From the NCBI GenBank assembly GCA_003230535.1, contig QIEW01000235.1, positions 1 through 7,834 on the forward strand: a stretch of DNA of 7,834 bases, written 5' to 3'. A model generated the notes under the pieces. That model had not been told where the DNA came from. It made no database searches and saw nothing but the letters and a program-made list of their open reading frames with translations. Position 1 is the stretch's first letter, and each line of letters opens with the position of its first letter. Source of the DNA: a bacterium (GTDB lineage Bacteria > SZUA-182 > SZUA-191). The position numbers and the translations under genes are program-made. This document shows positions 1-5,974 of the stretch, in pieces.

Positions 1-541
1 TCTGATTAGCCAGGAAGTATAGTATTTTTATATCCGCATTTATCACATGGTCAATGCCTGGTTTTCTGATTTTAACGACCACTTCCTCGCCTGTCTTAAG
101 ACGAGCGGCATGTACCTGGCCCACAGAGCCTGAGGCGATCGCGGTTTTCTCTATATAATCGAAAGCAGTAATTGCGCTCTCCCCAAATTCTGTCTCAAAA
201 ACGATATCCATTTTTTCAAACGGCAGAGGGGGGACGTTATCCTGAAGTCTTTGAAACTCTACAACATATTCTTTGGGTAACTGACCTTTGCGGGTGCTGA
301 GGATCTGGCCCAGTTTTATGAATGTAGGCCCCAGTTCCTCAAACACCATCCTCATCCGCTGTGGATTGGTATAGCTTATATCCTCTTTACCCTCATCTTT
401 TATCAACAGCAGGCGCTTCCCTATAGAGACATAAGAATCCAATCCGGTTAGTTTTACCAGATGTCCCAAGCCGTACTTCACAAAGGTGTTGAGTATTTGT
501 CTTAGCCGCTTAATGTTGGAAATCTTTTGATCGTTTATCAA
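1..541 (-). CDS. UbiB/AarF/ADCK-type atypical kinase, second tandem copy (C-terminus beyond window)
   Basis: The reading frame is open from a TTG at 541 to the left edge, giving 180 N-terminal residues. It contains the family-defining KxGQ motif (K76-L-G-Q79 in FIKLGQILSTR), the alanine-rich-loop equivalent (ASGSVGQVH, about 136-144) and the conserved lysine of VVVKIRKPG (K157). By hand alignment it is about 70% identical to the complete copy at 624-2303, with one two-codon length difference near residue 50, so it is a tandem paralogue. The family (UbiB, COQ8, ADCK) comprises membrane-associated ATPases/kinases that support quinone and isoprenoid lipid metabolism. The exact substrate here cannot be told. 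The TTG start is chosen because the similarity to the paralogue (KISNIKRLRQI) begins right after it and an AGGAGG lies seven bases upstream. The catalytic HxDPHxGN and DFG regions are outside the window, so intactness is unknown. It lies 82 bp downstream of the first copy on the same strand and is probably co-transcribed. Confidence 0.88.
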   Translation of the reverse strand, partial: MINDQKISNIKRLRQILNTFVKYGLGHLVKLTGLDSYVSIGKRLLLIKDEGKEDISYTNPQRMRMVFEELGPTFIKLGQILSTRKGQLPKEYVVEFQRLQDNVPPLPFEKMDIVFETEFGESAITAFDYIEKTAIASGSVGQVHAARLKTGEEVVVKIRKPGIDHVINADIKILYFLANQ

Positions 542-548
542 CCCTCAT

Positions 549-554
549 CCTCCT
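549..554 (-). promoter_or_regulatory. Shine-Dalgarno fixing the TTG start of the second UbiB-like gene
   Basis: On the minus strand AGGAGG lies seven bases before the TTG at 541. An ATG (548-546) directly follows the Shine-Dalgarno with no spacer. It opens a different frame that stops after 12 codons, so the TTG is the better start. Confidence 0.75.
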
Positions 555-573
555 GCCCCTCCCATTTCCCCGG

Positions 574-579
574 ATTATA
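574..579 (-). promoter_or_regulatory. Possible -10 element upstream of the second UbiB-like gene
   Basis: A perfect TATAAT lies on the minus strand in the 82-bp gap between the two kinase genes, about 33 bases before the TTG start. No good TTGACA-like box is found 16-18 bases further upstream, so this may be chance or a weak internal promoter. The first gene could equally read through. Confidence 0.25.
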
Positions 580-623
580 TAGATGCGCCCTACGAGATAT
601 GTTTTGTGCTATTACTTCGATTT

Positions 624-2303
624 TTACTTATCTTTTCTGGCAAATAATACTACTACCCACAACCCGATTACAATAGCCATCAAATACCCCAAAAGGCCAA
701 ACATTGAGATACCGCGCCAGAGAGGCTCAATTCTTGCGTGGATGACCAGAGAGCCTCCCACCGCCAACCCCGCTGATATGATCCCCAAGGCAACACAGCC
801 TCCGAAGCTGTCAATCCTTTTGTAGAGCTCCTCTAAGCCAGATAAACCTACGTTCATACTCATTTGCTGTTTTTCCATTATGGAGAGTATTTTGGAGGTC
901 TGCCGGGGAAGAGTCTGAAACAGCTCGGCCATTCCTGAGAAAAAGTCAAAGGTATCGGCCACAAATTTTTTCGGATCAAACTTCTTTTTAATAACAACTT
1001 TTTGGGCCAGCTTGGTGCTGTGGCCCATAAAATCAAAGGTAGGACATATCTTCCTGATGGTTCCCTCCACCAGCACCAGCGCTTTGCTGGTAAAGAGCAT
1101 GGCGGCGGGGATTTTCATTTTGTGCCGCACCCCGACGTAGATGGCGCTATCGAGAATTTCGCCGATGGTGCTCATATTATCGTAGGAAGAGGTCATACAG
1201 TGTTCGGCAAAGTTCCGGATATCATTTTTAAAGGCCGGGATATCCACATCCTCGGTAATAGTCCCGATGGACATATAACCCCTTACCACCATGTCATAAT
1301 CCTTTAAAAAAATGCCCACAAAACAGTCAATGAACGAGTTTACAAACGCCTCGTCCATAATCCCCACCATACCGCAGTCAATTATCCCGATTACGCCGTT
1401 GTCCATGATAATGAAATTTCCGGCGTGAGGATCGGCATGAAAGAATGAATCTTCAAACATTTGTTTTAAGGTGAGGTGGAAGAGAGCAGCCGATATTTTT
1501 CTTACGTCACAGCCGCTCTCTTTCAGCCGCTCGGCCTCACCGATAGGTATTCCCTTTATCCATTCCATCACCAATACACACCGGGAAGAATACTCCCAAT
1601 AGACAGTCGGAAAGTGCACCTCGGGGTTATCCTTAAAGTTATGCTGGAACCGCTCGATATTGCGCCCTTCCATACCGAAGTCGAGCTCGTTCTTAATCAT
1701 CGTCTCAAACATCTTTACAATATCCACTGGATTAAGCATCTCATTGTCTTTAAATAGCATATTCTTTATCCGATTGGCCAGGAAGTATAGTATTTTCATG
1801 TCCGCTTCTATGATATGTTCGATGCCTGGTTTTCTAATTTTAACCACTACATCCTCGCCCGTCTTCAGGCGCGCAGGATGTGCCTGGCCGATGGAGCCTG
1901 AGGCCATGGGCGCCTTGTCGATATAGTCAAAGGTTTGTAAGGCCGATTCCCCAAACTCCCCCTCAAACACCAGATCCATCTTTTCAAACGGCAAAGAGGA
2001 GGCGCTATCCCGAAGCTTTTCAAACTCAACGATATATTCTTTGGGCAGTTGATCTTTGCGGGTGCTTAAAATCTGCCCCAGCTTTATGAAGGTAGGCCCC
2101 AACTCTTCAAAGACCATCACCATCCGCTGCGGTCGGGTATATCTCACCACTTCCTGATCTTGCATTGATAGCAGCCGTTTTCCTACTGATATGTAGTTAT
2201 CCAATCCGGTGATTTTAACCATATCCCCCAGCCCATGCTTCACAAAGGCGTTAATTATTTGTCTTAATCGTTTGATGTTCGAAATTTTCTTTTCGGCGGC
2301 CAA
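624..2303 (-). CDS. UbiB/AarF/ADCK-type atypical protein kinase, complete copy
   Basis: The 559-residue protein has the full UbiB/COQ8 layout. KxGQ is at K74-Q77. The alanine-rich-loop equivalent ASGSIGQAH is at 134-142, with a glycine where AAAS is usual. The nucleotide-binding lysine is K155 in VVVKIRKPG, followed by ELDFGMEGRNIERF (206-219) and the hinge VLVMEW (243-248). The catalytic loop is HADPHAGN (289-296). The metal-binding motif is IIDCGMVG (307-314), with Cys in place of the Phe of DFG. Two C-terminal hydrophobic stretches (about 501-522 and 533-555) are likely membrane helices, as expected for full-length family members. These proteins are inner-membrane-associated ATPases that support ubiquinone, menaquinone or related lipid metabolism. 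The precise role here is unknown, and no quinone biosynthesis genes are visible nearby. The start is TTG, preceded by AAGGAG with a seven-base spacer, and no in-frame ATG lies close by. It is followed by a truncated-by-window paralogue 82 bp downstream on the same strand. Confidence 0.93.
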   Translation of the reverse strand: MAAEKKISNIKRLRQIINAFVKHGLGDMVKITGLDNYISVGKRLLSMQDQEVVRYTRPQRMVMVFEELGPTFIKLGQILSTRKDQLPKEYIVEFEKLRDSASSLPFEKMDLVFEGEFGESALQTFDYIDKAPMASGSIGQAHPARLKTGEDVVVKIRKPGIEHIIEADMKILYFLANRIKNMLFKDNEMLNPVDIVKMFETMIKNELDFGMEGRNIERFQHNFKDNPEVHFPTVYWEYSSRCVLVMEWIKGIPIGEAERLKESGCDVRKISAALFHLTLKQMFEDSFFHADPHAGNFIIMDNGVIGIIDCGMVGIMDEAFVNSFIDCFVGIFLKDYDMVVRGYMSIGTITEDVDIPAFKNDIRNFAEHCMTSSYDNMSTIGEILDSAIYVGVRHKMKIPAAMLFTSKALVLVEGTIRKICPTFDFMGHSTKLAQKVVIKKKFDPKKFVADTFDFFSGMAELFQTLPRQTSKILSIMEKQQMSMNVGLSGLEELYKRIDSFGGCVALGIISAGLAVGGSLVIHARIEPLWRGISMFGLLGYLMAIVIGLWVVVLFARKDK

Positions 2304-2310
2304 TCTTCAT

Positions 2311-2316
2311 CTCCTT
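2311..2316 (-). promoter_or_regulatory. Shine-Dalgarno fixing the TTG start of the first UbiB-like gene
   Basis: On the minus strand AAGGAG lies seven bases before the TTG at 2303. As in the downstream paralogue, an ATG (2310-2308) directly abuts the Shine-Dalgarno in the +1 frame. It opens a 19-codon frame that ends in TAA and overlaps the start of the gene. Confidence 0.75.
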
Positions 2317-2341
2317 CCCAGGACGGTGTTATCCTTTGTGG

Positions 2342-2401
2342 AGTTCAAATATAAAGAGCGAATGATAGCTTGAACTTAGCGCACCTTCAGTGCGGGTTTT
2401 T
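2342..2401. other. Two inverted repeats upstream of the first UbiB-like gene
   Basis: AGTTCAA (2342-2348) pairs perfectly with TTGAACT (2370-2376) across a 21-base spacer. CGCAC (2380-2384) pairs with GTGCG (2390-2394), followed by GG and five T on the plus strand, which looks like a short terminator. No plus-strand gene lies upstream to be terminated. The hairpin could be a leftover, or part of the minus-strand promoter region of the kinase gene. No convincing -35/-10 pair was found for that gene. Confidence 0.3.
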
Positions 2402-2407
2402 ACACTT

Positions 2408-2504
2408 CCTCTCCCCTGGGGGAGAGGACCGAGGTGAGGGGGATCATTATTACCTCATTTCCTCTCACCCTAGCCCTCTCCCCAAAGGGGCGAGGGGATG
2501 ATCC
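2408..2504. repeat. CTCTCCC...GGTGAGGG palindromic repeat (REP-like), two inverted arms
   Basis: The left arm starts with a perfect 9-bp hairpin (CCTCTCCCC 2408-2416 with GGGGAGAGG 2419-2427) and continues into GAGGTGAGGGGG (2431-2442). The right arm starts CCTCTCACCC (2461-2470) and ends in a second hairpin (CCCTCTCCCC 2474-2483 with GGGGCGAGGG 2487-2496, one mismatch). The right arm read in reverse complement follows the same order as the left, so the element is a long imperfect inverted repeat whose arms are themselves hairpins. I recognise this as a widespread extragenic repeat type in bacterial genomes. It lies about 100 bp upstream of the kinase gene and beside an IS110 relic. Confidence 0.7.
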
Positions 2505-2649
2505 AGGGAATTCCTATACGCTAAAGTTATGTTGTATATATTATCATAAACAAGGTGTTTAACGCACATTATCTGTAAATACCGGCGGATTAACCCGCCG
2601 TATTGGTAATGCTGGACAGGGAAAAGATTTTTTGATAACCTTCAGTTAG
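2505..2649. other. Gene-free stretch with one strong hairpin
   Basis: No coding potential was seen on either strand. CGGCGG (2583-2588) pairs with CCGCCG (2595-2600) around a six-base loop, without a following T-run. The stretch lies between the REP-like repeat and the IS110 relic, and may be decayed mobile-element sequence. Confidence 0.35.
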
Positions 2650-2805
2650 AAGAAAGTCAGCACATTAATGTATATTTATAATAACACGCGGGTTGAGCGG
2701 AGCAAAACCCATAAAGCTGCCGTCACCGCCTGCATCCGAAAACTACTTACCATACTGAATGCTATGCTCAAAACTCAATCAACCTGGGAATCCTGCTGCC
2801 CATAA
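2650..2805 (+). pseudogene. C-terminal relic of an IS110-family transposase
   Basis: The plus-strand frame from just after a TAG (2647-2649) to a TAA (2803-2805) encodes 51 residues. They include KTHKAAVTACIRKLL followed by TILNAMLK and STW. That is the characteristic C-terminal end of IS110-family transposases (typically ...H/K-K-x-A-x-x-A-x-x-R-K-L-L-x-I-L-N-A-M...W). The preceding residues (STLMYIYNNTRVERS) look like the end of the transposase core with internal deletions. The rest of the protein (about 300 residues, with the RuvC-like N-terminal domain and the catalytic serine region) is absent, so it cannot be active. The stretch TTGACAACCAACACAGTTGCT (split at 2813-2833) resembles what I recall of the 3' ends of such elements. 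No associated bridge-RNA region was recognised. The family call rests on motif recognition, not on a search. Confidence 0.72.
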
Positions 2806-2831
2806 AAATTTCTTGACAACCAACACAGTTG

Positions 2832-2868
2832 CTCTCTCCCCTGGCGGAGAAAATTAAGGTGGTAGGGA
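2832..2868. repeat. Decayed half-copy of the CTCTCCC...GGTGAGGG repeat
   Basis: CTCTCCCCTGG-CGGAGA, then AAATTAAGGTGGTAGGGAG, matches the left arm of the repeat at 2408-2442 with several substitutions (GGGGAGAGG has become GCGGAGAAA). It starts directly after the presumed end of the IS110 relic. This suggests the element sat in or next to such a repeat. Confidence 0.55.
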
Positions 2869-2879
2869 GTATAATAGCA

Positions 2880-2899
2880 GCGTCAGGATTTACCGACGC
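2880..2899. other. Short hairpin before the LGCF-protein remnant
   Basis: GCGTC (2880-2884) pairs with GACGC (2895-2899) around a ten-base loop. It lies about 50 bp before the ATG of the remnant. No T-run follows and no promoter is evident. Confidence 0.2.
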
Positions 2900-2947
2900 A
2901 TATCTTTTATCAAAAACGTAAAATAGCTGATAGAGAGACAAATTATT

Positions 2948-3111
2948 ATGGGGAAAAAAGAATTAGAAGCCGAAATTAAGAGGTTGGCGGTCGGGGGGAA
3001 GCTCCCCTGTCAGGCAGCCTGGAGATTAGCCGAAAACCCAAGCTGGAACTGGGGAAGTTGCTGGACCACATCCACATAAAGGTTACCGACTGCTGCCTGG
3101 GCTGCTTCTGA
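2948..3111 (+). pseudogene. Frameshifted remnant of a small protein ending in C-C-L-G-C-F
   Basis: From an ATG at 2948 the frame reads MGKKELEAEIKRLAV, then GGKLPCQAAWRLAE, up to about 3034. Natural protein sequence then resumes in another frame as KPKLELGKLLDHIHIKV and TDCCLGCF, ending at TGA 3109-3111. Read in a single frame the ATG-initiated product would stop early, at the TAA within 3076-3081. I recall small uncharacterised proteins of about 60-65 residues with the same plan in anaerobic bacteria: a charged N-terminal helix, G-K-L/I-x-C, L-A-E, G-K-L-L-D and a terminal C-x-L-G-C-F. I do not know a proven function. At the junction about four residues plus one base appear lost compared with that plan. 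Only a weak GAGAG-type ribosome site precedes the ATG. A sequencing error is possible but would not explain the missing residues. Confidence 0.55.
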
Positions 3112-3178
3112 TACCAATTTGCGGCCCAAACCAATATGGGACATGTCAGGGATAATGCCTTAGCTGAAGACGCCTCCA

Positions 3179-3193
3179 CCCGAATAATTCGGG
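3179..3193. other. 15-bp perfect palindrome (CCCGAAT-A-ATTCGGG)
   Basis: Seven-base arms flank a single central A in a gene-free stretch. The form suits a dimeric regulator site or a small hairpin, but no gene start lies close by and no second copy was seen in the window. Confidence 0.25.
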
Positions 3194-3333
3194 ATCATAA
3201 ACACGCTCCCGCTGGTCGCTTCCATAGCAAGAGTTCTCGGTAATTTGTATGAAATTTTTGTTTTTTGACCATTATTCTATAAGTAGCTGTATCCAAATAA
3301 CATCATTAATGTTTACCGCTGATTTGTGAATAA
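3194..3333. other. AT-rich gene-free stretch
   Basis: No supported gene, RNA or repeat was seen here. A TTGACC (3265-3270) is present but has no good -10 partner. Confidence 0.4.
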
Positions 3334-3507
3334 GCCGGGTCCAGAACAAGAAAAAATCCCTGTATATTCGCCGGACTCCAGAGCTTCGCCCTCAATATAC
3401 TACGGGCCAATAAGGTTGATAACATCGCCCTGGAATTGTAGCGGAACGCTCTGAACATAAGCAGGGCCATGGAGTATAGGGGGTCGGCTAGAATTAAACA
3501 GCCCTGA
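3334..3507 (+). pseudogene. C-terminal relic of a DDE-type transposase, probable
   Basis: A plus-strand frame reads ...IFAGLQSFALNILRAN, then KVDNIALEL, an in-frame TAG (3439-3441), then RNALNISRAMEYRGS, ending at TGA 3505-3507. The pattern S/F-A-L-N-I-L-R-A-N followed by N-I-A and N-A-L resembles the C-terminal tail of DDE transposases in the IS4/ISAs1 broad group, as I remember them. The family is uncertain. The frame opens after a TAA at 3331-3333, and no N-terminal part or terminal repeats are visible. The internal stop and truncation mark it as dead. Confidence 0.42.
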
Positions 3508-3524
3508 CATTAGATGTATTACTA

Positions 3525-3554
3525 TTGACAAACGGAATAAAACCGCGCTATTAT
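3525..3554 (+). promoter_or_regulatory. Near-consensus sigma-70 promoter for the radical SAM gene
   Basis: TTGACA (3525-3530) matches the -35 consensus exactly and TATTAT (3549-3554) matches the -10 in five of six positions, with an 18-base spacer. Transcription would start near 3561, giving a leader of about 150 bases before the ATG at 3714. Confidence 0.6.
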
Positions 3555-3558
3555 TTAG

Positions 3559-3568
3559 TTCAATTGAA
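3559..3568. promoter_or_regulatory. TTCAATTGAA palindrome over the predicted transcription start
   Basis: A perfect 10-bp palindrome overlaps the predicted +1 of the promoter at 3525-3554. That position would suit an operator, but a palindrome this short and AT-rich can occur by chance. Confidence 0.25.
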
Positions 3569-3713
3569 TTAATTGTGTGAATGCTTGGTCTAAGGCTCTG
3601 AAAAGCTAAGATGTCTTTTTTAAAGATATCAAGGAAAACCACGGTTTTTCTTTTGAGAAAAGCCGGATGGTCTGCCGGAACTCGAATTTTTTGTTTTTAA
3701 GGAGTGAAAATTT

Positions 3714-5690
3714 ATGTTAAACAACCAAATAAAAATGCTTTTTACGTCGGTATTCAAGCCTTATGGGATTGACGATGAATATAACCGTAAAGCAAACAAG
3801 ATGGAATTGTTCCACAACCAGATTACCAGGGAACAAGGTATTTTTTCATTGCGGCGCAACCACAGGAGTTTTAACCTCTATTTACTTGCTGAAAACATAA
3901 ATGTTCCTAGTACAGTCCTCGACTTCCCCAGCTTGAAACGTTTTATTGCCGAGATTAAGAAAGGTTATGAATATATTGGCATTTCTTTTATCACGCCTAA
4001 TTTTAAGAAAGCAGTGAAAATGGCTGAGCTTATCAGGGAACACGCGCCGAAAACTAAAATCATTCTCGGAGGACACGGCACCCAGATCCCAGATATAGAG
4101 AAACTGATAGATTGCGATTATGTAGTGCGGGGAGAAGGGATAAGCTGGTTGCGGAAATTCTTCGGTGAACCGGTGGATACCCCTATTAAACATCCTCTTC
4201 TTCCATCCGCTGATAATCAAAGGTTTATGGGAATACCTATGAAGTGTGAGAGTGTGGTCTTGCTGCCTGGAGTAGGTTGCCCTAATAAGTGCCGTTTTTG
4301 CAGTACCACTCATTTCTTTAAATTCAAATATACTCCCTTTTTAGGGACGGCTCAGGAGCTATTTGCAGTCATGCAAAAAGCGGAAAAAGAACAAAATGTC
4401 AAAAATTTTTCTGTTATGGATGAAAACTTTCTCAAGTTAAAAGAAAGGGCTGTTAACCTACTGGAATTAATGAAGATTAACAACAAGCATTATTCCTTTG
4501 ACATCTTTTCATCAGCGGAAACAATTGTAGATATTGGCGTAAAATTCCTTTTTGAACTTGGGGTAAGGTTTGTCTGGATAGGAGTAGAATCCAAAAGGGA
4601 TAAATTTGAGAAAAACAAAGGTATAGACATGAAGAAGCTCTTTACAGAGCTAAGAAATCACGGGATTTCCATTTTGGCATCCACTATTCTTTTCCAGGAA
4701 CATCACACCAAAGAAAACATTTGGGAAGATGTTGATTATACACTTGATTTACGGCCAGATCTTACTCAATTCATGCAACTTGGCCCCCTACCGCAAACCG
4801 CGCTATATAAAGAATACAAGAAGAAGGGGCTGTTGCGTGAAGACATCCCTTACGAAGAATGGCATGGACAGCACCAAATCTGGTTCCGGCATCCACAGTT
4901 TACTTCGAAAGAATCAGAAATATACCTGCGTAAAGCATTCCGAAAAGATTATCATGAGTTAGGTCCTTCCGCCTTAAGGATGTTCGATACAATTATGACT
5001 GGCTATAAATACACTCAAAAATATCAAAACGATCCCTGGCTAAAGATGCGCAACGACCAGTTGCGGGAGGTATGTAGAAGCTACTACCCCTTACTTAGCG
5101 TTATGAAACCATACCTGCCTAATGTTAAAATTAAGCGATTTGCTGAAACACTAGATAAAGGATACCGGGAGGTTTTTGGCCTAAAAACACTGCCGCAAAA
5201 ACTTATCGTTATGGGTACTTCACTCTGTGCTTCATTAGAATATGTTAAGTTAAAACTCTTTGGCGATCTGAGGCAGCCAAAAACTATACACACTAAATAC
5301 CATCATCCTGTTTTCCACTTTTTCCCAGAGGTTTTAAAAGGCAAACTAGTTACAGAATTTTCAGCCAATTTACTTGAGATAAAGCAGGGAAGTTCTATTG
5401 CAGGCCAGTACATTTGTTTAGAACTCCACGGCATTCTGGATTCAATCAATGTGGAAAGCCTGCGCGATAAAATCATCAACTACTTTGAGCGGGAAAAGGG
5501 AATTATTACTTTGAATCTTGCAAATGTGCAAAATATAGAGGACAATAGCCTTTACAGTTTATTAGAACAATTGGAACAATTCCATTCTAGAATCAAGCTG
5601 CTATATTCTGCGAAAATGGAAAATATTTCCCAAATCATAGAGCAAGTAATGCTTGATTTTGATAAAAACATACAGTTGTGCCTCGCATAA
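3714..5690 (+). CDS. B12-binding-type radical SAM protein with C-terminal STAS-like domain
   Basis: The protein has 658 residues. Residues about 8-150 form a cobalamin-binding-type Rossmann domain with GGHGTQIPD (119-127) and DYVVRGEG (135-142). The classic DxHxxG is absent, as in many radical SAM enzymes of this class. The radical SAM core follows, with the [4Fe-4S] ligands C189, C193 and C196 in GVGCPNKCRFC, then VMDENF (234-239) and WIGVES (288-293). A helical region spans about 400-540. The last 110 residues look like a STAS fold: ICLELHGILDS (567-577), a helix, ITLNLANVQNIEDNSL (598-613) and a second helix. In STAS proteins the DSSG loop carries the phosphorylated serine, and here the aligned residues are E609-D610-N611-S612. 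Radical SAM enzymes of this type modify unactivated carbons, often by methylation. The substrate cannot be told. The ATG is preceded by AAGGAG with a nine-base spacer. The gene stands alone, with its own promoter and terminator candidates. Confidence 0.9.
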   Translation: MLNNQIKMLFTSVFKPYGIDDEYNRKANKMELFHNQITREQGIFSLRRNHRSFNLYLLAENINVPSTVLDFPSLKRFIAEIKKGYEYIGISFITPNFKKAVKMAELIREHAPKTKIILGGHGTQIPDIEKLIDCDYVVRGEGISWLRKFFGEPVDTPIKHPLLPSADNQRFMGIPMKCESVVLLPGVGCPNKCRFCSTTHFFKFKYTPFLGTAQELFAVMQKAEKEQNVKNFSVMDENFLKLKERAVNLLELMKINNKHYSFDIFSSAETIVDIGVKFLFELGVRFVWIGVESKRDKFEKNKGIDMKKLFTELRNHGISILASTILFQEHHTKENIWEDVDYTLDLRPDLTQFMQLGPLPQTALYKEYKKKGLLREDIPYEEWHGQHQIWFRHPQFTSKESEIYLRKAFRKDYHELGPSALRMFDTIMTGYKYTQKYQNDPWLKMRNDQLREVCRSYYPLLSVMKPYLPNVKIKRFAETLDKGYREVFGLKTLPQKLIVMGTSLCASLEYVKLKLFGDLRQPKTIHTKYHHPVFHFFPEVLKGKLVTEFSANLLEIKQGSSIAGQYICLELHGILDSINVESLRDKIINYFEREKGIITLNLANVQNIEDNSLYSLLEQLEQFHSRIKLLYSAKMENISQIIEQVMLDFDKNIQLCLA

Positions 5691-5817
5691 TTTACGTACT
5701 GACTGTATTTATTGACATTTTACTGAGTCTGAAAACAGAAAGTCGTTGGTAAGAGGGTTTCTTTGGGGTGCATTTCATTGTAATCGCAGTAATATAGGTG
5801 GGTTACAATTAGTTAAT
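5691..5817. other. Gene-free stretch downstream of the radical SAM gene
   Basis: Nothing supportable was seen before the terminator-like hairpin. A TTGACA at 5712-5717 lacks a -10 partner at usual spacing. Confidence 0.4.
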
Positions 5818-5857
5818 AGAGGTCATAGTGATATAAGCTATGGCCTCTGCTGTTTTT
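5818..5857 (+). terminator. Rho-independent terminator candidate for the radical SAM gene
   Basis: AGAGGTCATAG (5818-5828) pairs with CTATGGCCTCT (5838-5848), an 11-bp stem with one G-U pair and a nine-base loop. GCTG and five T (5853-5857) follow. The T-run lies only on the plus-strand side, so it fits transcripts leaving the gene that ends at 5690, about 130 bases upstream. Confidence 0.6.
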
Positions 5858-5974
5858 GGGGGTGGTGCAGGATTTGGCGGGGATTAATCTGTATAGACAT
5901 AAATTTCATGGTGAATGGAATTATACAATTAAGCCCATAGAGCCCCTAATTTGTAAATGTTATTTATTGACAAT
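5858..5974. other. Gene-free spacer before the MITE-like element
   Basis: It is G-rich at first, then AT-rich. No gene, repeat or promoter could be supported. Confidence 0.35.

Noticed and set aside
2976-3179. 67-codon minus-strand ORF
   Set aside because: It is antisense to the LGCF-protein remnant, whose plus-strand reading makes better protein sense.
3136-3243. 35-codon plus-strand ORF (ATG to TAA) after the LGCF remnant
   Set aside because: No recognisable family, no ribosome site, and biased towards charged and polar residues as in random frames of this region.
3400-3642. 80-codon minus-strand ORF
   Set aside because: It overlaps the plus-strand transposase relic and the promoter region, and its translation shows no family pattern.
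3640-3713. Possible c-di-GMP or cobalamin riboswitch in the leader of the radical SAM gene
   Set aside because: The CCGG stem and nearby A-rich bases recall parts of known aptamers, but the conserved cores of the c-di-GMP-I and cobalamin classes are not present.
3882-4313. 143-codon minus-strand ORF inside the radical SAM gene
   Set aside because: It is antisense to the conserved B12-binding and cluster-binding region, so it is a shadow frame.
5746-5940. 64-codon plus-strand ORF after the radical SAM gene
   Set aside because: It runs through the terminator hairpin, has no ribosome site, and is rich in Trp, Gly and Cys like a random frame.
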